This document shows, piece after piece, positions 21,832 through 31,688 of a DNA stretch of 64,000 nucleotides (position 1 is its first letter; each line of letters begins with the position of its first letter). The DNA lies in the NCBI RefSeq assembly GCF_000835495.1, contig NW_015622541.1, positions 5,022,001 through 5,086,000 of the forward strand, read 5' to 3'. A program made the translations under genes and the position numbers. Origin of the DNA: Cladophialophora immunda (taxonomy: Eukaryota > Ascomycota > Eurotiomycetes > Chaetothyriales > Herpotrichiellaceae). The notes under the pieces were generated by a model. That model was not told the DNA's origin. It saw nothing but the letters and a program-made list of their open reading frames with translations, and ran no database searches.

Positions 21832-22491
21832 TCAATCGCCTTTGCCTTCGTTACCTTCAAGCACTTCCTGCATCCTCTTCTCCAACGGCCTCGTGTCGAT
21901 GAACGTTTCCATCCGGTAGCAAATTAGTCCTCCCGTATTCGCTCCGTCACCCAATGCTCCATCATCCTCTCCTCTCTCCCTGACATAGAACGTCGCAAAG
22001 CCCGGAATCTCTACATCCGCCTTGCCACTCGGGTCGTCGCCTTTGACGCGATACTTGATCCGCGCGGCCTGGTAGATCCTGGGTGCCACATAATCGAAAT
22101 ACTCGACGTAATGTTCCATCAGGTCCAAGCGGGCGAGCTGCGGCGGAAAGAACGTGTCACGGACGCTTTCCAGGCCTTGTACGGGGGGATTGTTGCCGAA
22201 TTGCAGGACGATGGATGGCGAGAAGAAGTTGTTGCACCAGTGCGAGGCGGAGAGGGTGGCGGAGGCGGCGTGGAACTGTGGCCGTCAGTTAACCGCCTAT
22301 CAGTCCAATGAGAAGCAACAAGAGGTGTTGTGATATTGGAGGGCGATGCTAGGAGGGAGAAATATTGATATGAATTTGGTTGGGACATGGGAGGACAAGG
22401 CTGAGGAAATGGTTCTTGCATAGGATACTATACTTACTTCTTCGAGCCATTTCTGGATCTTTGCTCTCTCAGGATCCTGCTTTGAAGCCAT
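21832..22491 (-). CDS. NTF2-like (SnoaL-like) fold protein (165 aa)
   Basis: Two exons, 22438-22491 and 21832-22275, separated by a 162-nt GTAAGT..CACAG intron. The product starts MASKQDPERAKIQKWLEE, then SHWCNNFFSPSIVLQFGN, RDTFFPPQLARLDLMEHYV and later ICYRMETFIDTRPLEKR. The pattern of an N-terminal helix, a mid-strand with aromatic residues and a C-terminal strand ending in a curved sheet fits the cystatin-like alpha+beta cone of NTF2/SnoaL proteins. Such stand-alone fungal proteins have no assigned function; no catalytic His/Asp pair can be called confidently. It is convergent with the Pex22-like gene (150 bp between stops). Confidence 0.6.
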
Positions 22492-22985
22492 TTCTTAATT
22501 CGCGACTAGTTAGTACGAGCCAGAAGCCAATCTATACCGGTCCTATTGAGCATGCCATTGGTCTTTAATATGGCGTTTCGATGCTGCGTCTGAGACCATC
22601 ACCTGACCACTCTCCTCCACCCCCTTTTTGATCATTTGTCAGCGGAGCAGAGCCAAAGACCTTACGGACCTGCAAGGCTTCATCACGTCAGTAAGGGCCA
22701 ATGCCCTTTGCCTTGGAGCTTCGTACACAATGACCTTGACAAATCAAGCAAGGCAAACAAAACTCCTCTCAGAATGACACGGACGATACCTCCGAATATT
22801 GTTGCAAAGACAGTCCGGACGTTTGTTTCGGTCGAAAAGGTCCGAGTGCCAGGGCAACCGGTGGACGAAGAGCCCACTTGTCTGTCCTAAAGCTTTGCCA
22901 AAAGGTAGACGGCATGGAAAAGCTGCACGAGATTCATCATTCGCGATCTACACGGGCCCGCAATCTTCGGCGTGCTACATCTATG
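22492..22985. other. intergenic
   Basis: Promoter of the NTF2-like gene and 3' flank of the decarboxylase-like gene. This marks the border from the housekeeping island to the catabolic region. No gene seen. Confidence 0.5.
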
Positions 22986-24145
22986 TCACAGTACATAGTC
23001 CTCGAGCGTACTCGGGGCAAACAAGTCCTCAGGGTTGAATCTCTTCTTCGCCAGCCCCTGATCGAAGGAATACTGCAAGAACTTGTCCAGCACATGCTTG
23101 TTCGCCTCGAAGCCATCTTTCCACCAGCGATCATCCCCACCCATTAGTCTCTTCGTCTCCTCCACATGGTCTTCTAACCACGGCAGAATGTACCGCAACG
23201 CCGCTCGCTCCTTCAAGGGCTCATATGCCATCTCCAGGCTCCTGGCGAAGGCTTTCGTTAGGCTCTTTGCGATCCACGGATTAGCCTCATACACGCTGCG
23301 CTTCAAGGCCACGACGTGCATGATCGGGAATATCTTGGTTCGTGCATAGTACTCCGCTTCGACGGCTTTGAAGTCGTCAAACAGCCGTGTTACAGTCTCC
23401 GGTGACGTGTCGAACGAGGAGGGCTTTGTGGCGCTGAAGATGGCGTCGAGCTCGCCATCGGCAAGCATCTGTGACAGGTTTTGGCCCGGCTGGATCGCCG
23501 TCACTTTGATGTCGGCAGGGTAACTGTGCGACACCTTGGAATGCCGGGGCTTCTCCGATGGCTCGATGGCACCAGTGTAGAAGTGCACACTGGAGAGAGG
23601 GACCCCAAAGTCCTCAGCCAGGATGCCTCGTTGCCAGACTGCTGCTGTCACTGCGATTCACCAAAATGATTAGCGACGGTTAGACCTCTCTCCCCCGAAT
23701 GGCAGTTGGGGGATAGTTGGTGGTGACCGACTTTGATACTCCGGAGTTCCAATGCGTTTCCCACGCAGATCCTCCGGTCTCTTGATACCGGCTTTGGAAT
23801 TGATATACATCGACTGATGCCGGAAGAAGCGCGACGGGAAGACCGGCAGGGCAATAAATGGCGGGTTCTCTTGGTTCAGGGTCAGAACATAAGAGGACAA
23901 GGAAAGCTCAGACAGGTCGAATTCCTGGAATCGAAGTTGGCGGAAGAAGCTGTCCTAGACCGTGTCAGTCATTCACTCTATATCCCTCGCTGCAACCGCT
24001 GTGAGAGGAATTTGGGACCAGCATACGTCTCCTCGACCCGGTAATTGAGAAATGTGAGCTCAATGCCCTCTGCTCGCACTCTGCCATCTTCAATAGCTTT
24101 CATCCGGTCGTAATCCCAGCACGCAAAGGAGAGTTGGAGCACCAT
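22986..24145 (-). CDS. 4,5-dihydroxyphthalate decarboxylase-like protein (333 aa)
   Basis: Three exons on the minus strand: 24027-24145, 23732-23949, 22986-23650. The spliced protein reads LSFACWDYDRMKAIEDG.., LTFLNYRVEET-FFRQLRFQEFDLSELS, IALPVFPSRFFRHQSMYIN, DLRGKRIGTPEYQMTAAVWQRGIL and LDAIFSATKPSSF, the pattern of Pht5-type 4,5-dihydroxyphthalate decarboxylases. These share the fold of periplasmic substrate-binding proteins but lack a signal peptide, as here. In bacteria the enzyme converts 4,5-dihydroxyphthalate to protocatechuate. Length matches the family (about 330 aa). Start at 24145; an upstream in-frame ATG at 24166 is possible. Divergent from an MFS transporter across 412 bp, which suggests substrate uptake coupled to decarboxylation. 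The actual substrate may be another hydroxylated aromatic acid. Confidence 0.82.
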
Positions 24146-24557
24146 TTTGGGCGAGCAACCTTTCACTACGAGTGCCGCGAACTTTTCCTCAGGGCTGGAG
24201 AGTATTATCCCTTCCTGCTATTTCTCTTATTCTTTTTTTTGTACATGGATGTATCCTTCAGCCTACTCCCCCTCCCGGCCCCCAATGGCCTTCGGGCAGT
24301 TTCCGGTGCGAGGCGCCACTGGGACACGGTCTCGACCCCGAACAGGGAAATGTCTCGATCCGGGGCTCCAGTTCGTCGGCGCCACTTTATAAGGTCCGCG
24401 GCTCACTCCGACAGAGCCCTCCTTGTCGAGGTCGGGGGGATTCTGGGGAGAGGCGAGACCACGAGATATAATACCCCACAGCATGCATGTGTGTGTCTTG
24501 AGATGCTACACTCCTACCCCAGATTCACAGAAGCCCTCGCAATTGTCTCCCTACAAG
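24146..24557. promoter_or_regulatory. divergent promoter, decarboxylase-like / MFS
   Basis: 412-bp bidirectional promoter. It contains a TATAAT-like box at 24467-24472, about 90 bp before the MFS start, and several CGG/CCG triplets (around 24270-24440) of the kind bound by Zn2Cys6 regulators, though no clear symmetric pair was established. Confidence 0.45.
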
Positions 24558-26241
24558 ATGGATGCTGACGACAAAGTCCGCGTTGTGGTTTCCAGAGAAG
24601 GCTCTGACCAGGCGATTGAAAATGCAGTCTCAGAGAAGCCTGATGAAGTTCGACGCGATCGTCATGGATTTCCGCTTCTCCCACAACCCACGCGTTTTCG
24701 CGACGACCCTTTGGTAAGAGAAAAGAACGACTCCTTGGGATTCAATATATTAATGTGAGCTTTGCAGAATTGGCCATCGTGGCTGAAGTGGCTCGTGCTC
24801 CTCCAGGCGTCATTCCTCGCAATGCTAGGGCCCTTCAACTCCGCAGTTGTCAATCCTGGGTTGGTGCCGCTTGCAAAGCTTTTCCACATCCCTGTCGGCC
24901 AGGCGTCGTATCAGACAACCTCTGTCATCATCTCTGTGGGCATTTCGCCTTTGTTCTGGACTCCGCTTGCCAATGTCTATGGGCGACGACCGGTCTATCT
25001 CATCTCGACGCTCATCGGAATAGTCGCAACGGTCGGCAGCGGGGTTGCGAAAACATGGCATACTCTGATTATTGCCCGGGTCTTCAGTGGCGTTGGCGTC
25101 GGTGCGGCGATGGCGCTTGGAGCTGCCACCGTCAACGACATGTTCTTTCTACATGAGGTACCGTCCTAAGCCGCATTCAGACGAGTTCGGAAAGTTGCTA
25201 ACGATGAACTAGAGGGGCTTGAAGATGGGCGTCTTTACTGTCTTCTTGACCAACGGTGCTCACGTCGCCCCGGTCATTGGAGGCTACCTGGTACAGACAG
25301 CTGGAGTCCGCTGGGCATATTACTTCCCCGCCATCGTCAACTCTGTCACCTTTGTTTTCATGTTCTTCGCCATGCCCGAAACCCTATTCTCCCGCTCTGA
25401 GAGGGTGCTCGCACAGCACGAGGAGAGGACCTACATGCAGATGCTCTTCAGCTTTCGAAGGAATGCGCTACGGGACCGGAGAGTCCACATGCGAGATTTT
25501 GTGCGGCCGTTTGAGATGATGTACTATCCCTCGGTGACACTCACGTGTCTATACTACATCGTCTCATTCGCCTTCTCTTCAATCCTCCCAGCAGTGACGG
25601 TCGCCATTCTCTTCACCAAGATCTATCACTTCAAGACTGGAGCCATTGGGCTCATGCTGGGGCTTCCGCTTTTGATCGGCTCGGCTCTTGGAGAGTTCCT
25701 GTCCGGACCCTTTTCAGATTGGTTCATGTACCGATACGCAAAGAAACACGGTGGAGAGAGAAAACCAGAAGCTCGGCTGCCCGCGTCTCTGGGGAGCCTT
25801 CTCCTTTGCCCCACGGGAATCATCGTCTACGGCGTCTGCTTGTACCACAAGACGCACTGGATGGGCCCTGTGATGGGGATGGCGATTGCCAGTTTCGGTC
25901 TCCAATTGGTGACCACAGTCAGCTACGCCTACTGCAGCGACTGCTACAAGCCGCAGTCGGGAGAAATCAGCAGCTTGTACAACTTCTGGCGCCAGACCTT
26001 TGCGTTTCCCCTTGGGTTCTATGCGTAAGTGCTTGTCGAATTTTTTTTCCTTTCCGAATTTGAAAAACCCAGGCTGACAATCTACAGTCTCCCGTTCGCC
26101 GCCGAGATCACCATCCAGTGGGCTTGGATCACGCTTGCTCTAATCACCGCGGTGACATCCATGGGGATTGTTGTTCTGATATTCAAAGGTGAAGAGTGGA
26201 GGAAACGGCTCGGTCAGCCGCAGTTCCACAAGGATATCTAG
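24558..26241 (+). CDS. MFS transporter, DHA1-like (503 aa)
   Basis: Exons 24558-24713, 24768-25157, 25213-26024 and 26088-26241. A 50-residue polar N-terminus precedes 12 predicted helices. The cytoplasmic loop 2-3 motif ANVYGRRPVY and the GVGVGAAMALGAATVND segment in TM4-5 fit the drug:H+ antiporter-1 branch of fungal MFS. A long central loop (LFSRSERVLAQHEERTYMQ) and a conserved NFWRQTFAFPLGFYA before TM11 follow. The product is in the plasma membrane. By position it would import an aromatic acid for the divergent decarboxylase or export an intermediate. The substrate cannot be read from sequence. Confidence 0.85.
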
Positions 26242-26792
26242 CCTTGTGGCCATGATAGCTCGCTGCCTGCACATGCCAAGTTTCGGGTATGGCATCTTAG
26301 ATATTGTCTTTGGGGATTTGTGATCAACGATACAATACTCGCTGGTCGCGGCTGTGTCTTAGGTTAGCTAGTAGACAGGCTGAGCGCTGAGATACTGAGT
26401 ATATTGAACGATTTCAAGCATTATTTGTTGCGTGTAGGTGGTCATCTTAGAGGCCACAGTGTATCTCCCCATATTTACGGAGCAGGGACACAGACAGCAT
26501 ATTTAGAAAGCTGGTAATGGCCGGCTCTTGATCCTGGGCGACCTGTATTGTGGCGTCACGTGCATGGGCCCCGTGCCGTGTATTCCCCGGATTTCCAACC
26601 TCAACTGGGTGCGGGGTTTTGCATTTGCTCTCTCTCCCATCACATTCCCTTGCGCCACACCAACCACAACCGGACTACCAGGCGAATGAGAAGCTACTGC
26701 ATGGAGGGGCCCCCATACCAGCAGAAGAATCCCTTCAGTCGCAGCATTGCGCTTCCCTGCCACCGGATGCGAGCCATTCTGTGCCTTCCAAC
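26242..26792. other. intergenic, MFS to regulator
   Basis: 3' flank of the MFS gene and upstream region of the next regulator. The regulator's open frame extends upstream to 26550 without an obvious domain. Nothing else seen. Confidence 0.5.
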
Positions 26793-28997
26793 ATGGCGGA
26801 CCCGCCACTGAAGAAAAGACTTGCGTCTGGAAGAGCATGCACAAACTGTCGGAAGAGGAAAAATCGTTGTGATGGGACTCGCCCCAAATGCTCGCCATGC
26901 CAGTTGCGCGGGAGCCTTTGCCTATACCCTTCTATGGTTGACGAGCTTAGCCTTGATGAGTAAGGAGTCGGTAGATGCTCACGTTTTTGGCATTGTCTAA
27001 CTACTTTCCAGGCTCAGGTCACTGGTAGACATCAAGTCGCGAGCAAACGTCGAAGTCCTCAGTGAAGGCCCGGAACAAGTCCAGCAACGTCCATACTTTG
27101 ACGACGACGACGCTGTTGCCGATGTCACAATCCAGAACAAAGTCGTCACCGCCCAGACTCCGCTGGGCACCACTCCCTCAGAATCTCAAGATCCCGAGCC
27201 ATTCTTCGGAGAGTCGTCGACTTTTGCTTTCGTTTCAAAGGTGCAAACGACCAATGCCCCTCGTCAAGCTCTAACACCAGCGAACAAACGCCGCCGCCTT
27301 TCGAGTTCGAGAAGCTCCCAAACCCACAGTCTAGATCCTGGCCTCACTCCCAGGGACTGCGAAGACACCTACGGACTGCCTTCAAGAGATCTAGCAGACA
27401 GCCTTGTGGACCTGTATTTCAACCACGTCCACCGTCTCTACCCCTTTGTTCACGAACCAAGTTTCAGAACTCAATATGAACGAATGTGGATCAATGATGC
27501 GGAGCACTCTGACACGAAAGCCACCTGGCTGGCGGTTCTCAACCTCATCTTTGCCCATGGCTGCGAGTTCCATGATCCCATTGAAGGGAGAAGTGCATCA
27601 TACTCGGCAACACGGTTCCTCGCAAGAGCTCGAAACATAGTGTTTGCTCACATCTTCAAAGAGGGTAATTTAGAGCTTGTACAGGCACTTCTTTTGATGT
27701 GCCACTACCTTCAAGGCACCTTGGAACTGACCGAGTGCTGGAGCCTAAGCGGACTAATGATCAGAACCTCTATCAGCATTGGCCTTCATCAAAACCCTTC
27801 GCCTGCTATGTCGGCTGTTGAAAGAGAAGTCAGCAAACGTGTGTGGTGGGGTTGCTTCGTTATTGACCGCACTTTGAGCATGAAATTTGGCAGGCCGCCG
27901 TCCATTCCTACTGGAAATGCGTCAGATGTTGAGTTCCCGTTGCCAGTGGACGATCAGTATATCATGAATGACTCAATCGTTCCTCGGCAGCCTGCAAATC
28001 GTCCGTCTCTGACGTCCTTCTTCGTTCAGACGATCAAACTCGCACATATCATCGACAGTGTCCTGCTCAAACTCTACTCATCGTCGACAAAACCATGGAC
28101 TTCTACAAATCCGTCCCCCAACAAGCAGGACCATTTTACAGAGATCTTTGGCCACTCTGTTCTTTTGGACGGAGAACTCGTGTCCTGGTGGAATGCCAAT
28201 CCACCTCATCTGAAAGAGGAGCCCAACTACCCGGACGGGCCTGATTTCCAGCGACAGCGTAATGTCATGTTCATTCGGTGCGCAAGCCATACGGTTAATG
28301 TTGAATAAAGAACTGATCTAAGTGTAGGTTTCTGAATGTTCGCCTGCTGCTACATCGCCAGTCTTTCCTTATCTTCAGTCGACAGGAAATCGAGGACAGC
28401 TTCCACCGAGACGTTGCAATTGCCTCGTGCAACCGTTGTATCTTGGCTGCCCGCGAGACGATCAGGGTGATCTACGCTCAGTATCGTCGCGGGCTGCTGA
28501 ATTCCCTGTGGTACAATCTCCACTGTAAGTCTCAATTCCTCTATACTGACTCTCAGCTAACATGTAAAGATGTCTTTACCGCAATCGGGGTTCTCTTGAC
28601 ACTTCAGACCATGGAGCGATGGAAGCTGAATGCGCTGGGTCAAACGGGGACCGACGAAACACTCGAGTTGGGCATGGAGTTCTTGAAGGCGGCCAGCGGT
28701 ACCAGTACCCTTGCAGCGAGGTATCTGATTCTGCTTGAGCGCATTCAAACTCAGACGAGTGGTCGGGAGACACCCCTTCCCGGTCAACTCTCGGGCCAAG
28801 GCCATCTGACGCAGCATCAACCCGATGGTTCGGACCCGGCGTTGCTATCGGCAGACAGAACCCCATGGCAACGACCGCAGGACGAGCCGCAATTGACACT
28901 CAGTTCGGATCTTATCGACTTTGACGACTTGCTCTTTGGGACGGGTCTCCCGAGAGACCTGCTGTCCGCTGATTGGTCAGGCTTTGAGCCTCTATGA
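26793..28997 (+). CDS. Zn2Cys6 transcription factor (685 aa)
   Basis: Exons 26793-26959, 27012-28277, 28328-28524 and 28570-28997. Zinc cluster cysteines at residues 16, 19, 26, 33, 36 and 43 (ACTNCRKRKNRC, DGTRPKCSPC, GSLCLY) are encoded without an interrupting intron. A fungal-specific transcription factor domain (PF04082) follows: LADSLVDLYFNHVHRLYPFVHEP, ALLLMCHYLQGTLELTECW, then the RVWWGCFVIDRTLSMKFGRP signature. The C-terminus is acidic (DLIDFDDLLFGTG), a candidate activation domain. Start at 26793 is the last ATG before the cluster. Between the MFS gene and a P450 and all in one direction, it is the likely local activator of the 23-31 kb gene group. Confidence 0.87.
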
Positions 28998-29304
28998 TCG
29001 GATAGCTGCTTCAACGAAACAGCACAAGGCCGTCCGCCAGCTGCCACGCTACGAAACAGGCTTGTGCGGAGACTCCAAGTTGTTGGAGTTGTTGCCCACA
29101 TTTTTGGAGACCACGCGACGACAAAACCGGGCCTTCAAGCTGCAAGTATCCGCCCGGCACGAATCCGAAGGAGCCGCGGCTGGGAGCCGACGCCGTAAGA
29201 GAGGAGAAGGAGGGCACCATTACAAGGGGTCTCGGCATATTAAAAGCACAGGAACCACTAGGACGAAGCGATAACAAAGTGCACACGGGACGGGGAACCT
29301 CAAA
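28998..29304. other. intergenic, regulator to P450
   Basis: Short spacer. An AT box GGCATATTAAAAG near 29233 lies about 70 bp before the P450 start and could be its TATA element. No gene. Confidence 0.45.
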
Positions 29305-31307
29305 ATGCACGGAAAAGCGACATCGGTGGCTGCCCACGTCGTTGATTTTGGGCGTCAGCTCTCTTGGGTGATTCCCGTGGCGGGTGTTTTGGTGTGCATC
29401 CTCTCATTTATCGTCTACCAACGATGGTTTTCGCCTTTGGCCAAGGTCAAAGGTCCATTTTGGGCGTCCCTCAGTCCTCTCTGGAAGTTGCTGACGTTCA
29501 ACAACGGCAACTTCCATGAAACAATCCTGGCTCTCCATGAGAAATATGGACCGATTGTCCGCATCGCCCCGAACGAGGTGATTATCTCTGACAAGTCGGC
29601 AATCCGGGAGATTTACAATACTGTACAAGGCAGAGACTTCTTAAAGGTGAGTCTACCAGTCGAGGTTGAGAAAGATATCAGTGGCTAATTGGGACAGACG
29701 ACATATTATGAGTGAGTTTGGCAAATGCTCGTTGCAGTGCAGGGCTAAGTATATTCAAAGTGCCTTTACCGCCTTCCGACCGACCATATTTGGTCAAAGA
29801 GACCCGTACCTGCATGCTCAGCGCAAACGGATTGTGTCTCACGGATACAGCATGAATGCCCTCCAGTCCATGGAGAAGTTTGTCCAGGAGCGACTCCAGA
29901 TCTTCATGGGAAAGATGTCAACTTTCGCAGCCTCTGGCACCCAGATAAACTTGGGCAAATGGTGCCATTTCTTTGCCTTTGATGTCATTGGAGAGTTGGT
30001 ATGTATGGCTGTGCGTATCTCAGAGCGTGGCTGATTTATCTTTCTCCAATGCCAGGCTTTTAGCGAGGGGTTTGGCATGCTCGAGACAGGAGTTGAGGAC
30101 GAGCATATTCGTCTCATCAACAATCAGATGGAGTTTGGGTCTACAATAGGAATGATGCCATCCTTGATTCCGTATACCAAATGGACTTGGCTCCCGATTC
30201 CATGGCTGCAGAGTCTGCAAGCGGGCCGTGAAAGGTTGAAGGAGGTACGCAACTACGAAGCCCCTTAGCAGATGCTTGTGGCTAACATTACCTCTAGCTT
30301 ACGAGATCCCGTGTCGAACGGAGACAAGAGAAAGTCAGCGACCGGAAAGATCTGCTCGGCAGACTCATCGAGGCCAAGGACCCCGTGACTGGTCAGATGC
30401 TTGATTCTATCGATTTGCGGACCGAAGCTTTCTCCAGCATGTAAGCTCGCCGCATTCGCCTAACTAGATTTGTCCGTGCTAACTAAAATTACGCAGTGTT
30501 GCAGGTAGCGACTCGACATCGTCGGCGCTGAGCTATACCTTCTATCACATTCTGGGTCACCCGGCTGTCTACGAAGCCCTGACCAAGGAACTGCGAGCAG
30601 CATTTCCTGAACGCGATTACAAGACCGACGAGACACCCCCGACATATGCGGACTTTGGCAAACTGCCCTACCTCCAAGCCGTGATCAAAGAGAGTCTTCG
30701 TCTGACGCCTCCTGCTACGATCAACCTCCCGCGCTACGTGCCAGAAGGCGGGCGCGTCGTTGCTGGGACATTTTTCCCGGCCAAGGTTTGTTTTCCCTTT
30801 CAAATCGAAAGTAGCACTGGATTCTGTCTCTGACTTTCTGGTGGGAAAAAACTAGACAATTGTCGGAATGTCCGCCCTGCCCGTCCACCTGAACCAGGAA
30901 ACCTTTGGTCCAGACGCCGAGATGTTCAACCCCGACCGGTGGATCAACGGGTCTGGTGGGATCAGTCCCGAGGAGATGCAGCGGTACTGGATGCCCTTCG
31001 GGCACGGGTCGAGACAGTGCATCGGCAAGAACGTTGCCATGATGGAGGTGAGTGACTCTGCCAACCAACCTCGATTCCCCTCTGAAGTTCGCTTGCTTAC
31101 CAATTGATGGGGACTTTTGTGATTTAGCTGGTCAAACTTGTCGGAACCCTATTGTTGTATTTTGACGTCGAATTGGTGACCGACGGCGGCGGTTTTGGGG
31201 GGAGCGGCGAGAAGAAGCTGCCCGAAATCCCCGTCTCGAAAAGTTACTTCTTTGCCAGGATAAGGGATCCGCTGATGGTTAGGATTCGTGAGCGGGGGTC
31301 CCGCTAG
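29305..31307 (+). CDS. cytochrome P450 (528 aa, 8 exons)
   Basis: Exons 29305-29646, 29698-29711, 29761-29998, 30056-30244, 30298-30440, 30497-30785, 30856-31047 and 31128-31307. N-terminal membrane anchor (about residues 18-38, LSWVIPVAGVLVCILSFIVY), KVKGPFWASLSPLWKL, VRIAPNEVIISD, TTYYDAFTAFRPTIFG, I-helix AGSDSTSS, K-helix ESLR, NPDRW and haem loop FGHGSRQCIGKN with Cys460. This is a class II (ER) fungal monooxygenase in the broad pisatin-demethylase/benzoate-hydroxylase clan. The reaction is unknown; the neighbourhood suggests ring hydroxylation or O-demethylation of an aromatic acid. Exon 2 is only 14 nt. Tail-to-tail with the ring-opening amidase. Confidence 0.87.
29698..29711 (+). other. 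14-nt micro-exon of the P450
   Basis: ACGACATATTATGA encodes TTYY plus two bases and is flanked by GACAG and GTGAGT. It is required to join IQGRDFLK-like sequence to the conserved TTYYDAFTAF segment in frame. Confidence 0.7.
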
Positions 31308-31688
31308 AATGGGGACAGGGAGAATGGACGATGAACGCGAACATGAGCACGAAAGAGGTATATATGGAGGAGCTTGTTCTTGGCTAGCATACATGAAGAG
31401 GATGAACAGACTCGAGAGAACCATCGGACGCACTGGGATGCAGTGGGAGGCAGTTTGTCAAAGCAAGCAAGGCAGTCTCGTGGACTACTGCATCACGGGT
31501 GTCTTTTCAGCCCGATAGAGGGCATATAAGATGCATTTCAAATGACAAGGGGTCAGAGCCTTCCTGGGAAAAGCAAATCTAACCTGGAAGATGGTTCAAG
31601 AGTGCAAAGGTCTTAGGTTGTCTCAACGGGCGTCTGCTGGGTGGAGGACTACCTGAAATGCAAGAGGCAGATAAGAGTCAGGAAATAG
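31308..31688. other. convergent 3' region
   Basis: 3' flanks of the P450 (+) and the ring-opening amidase (-). Purine-rich; no gene recognised. Confidence 0.5.
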
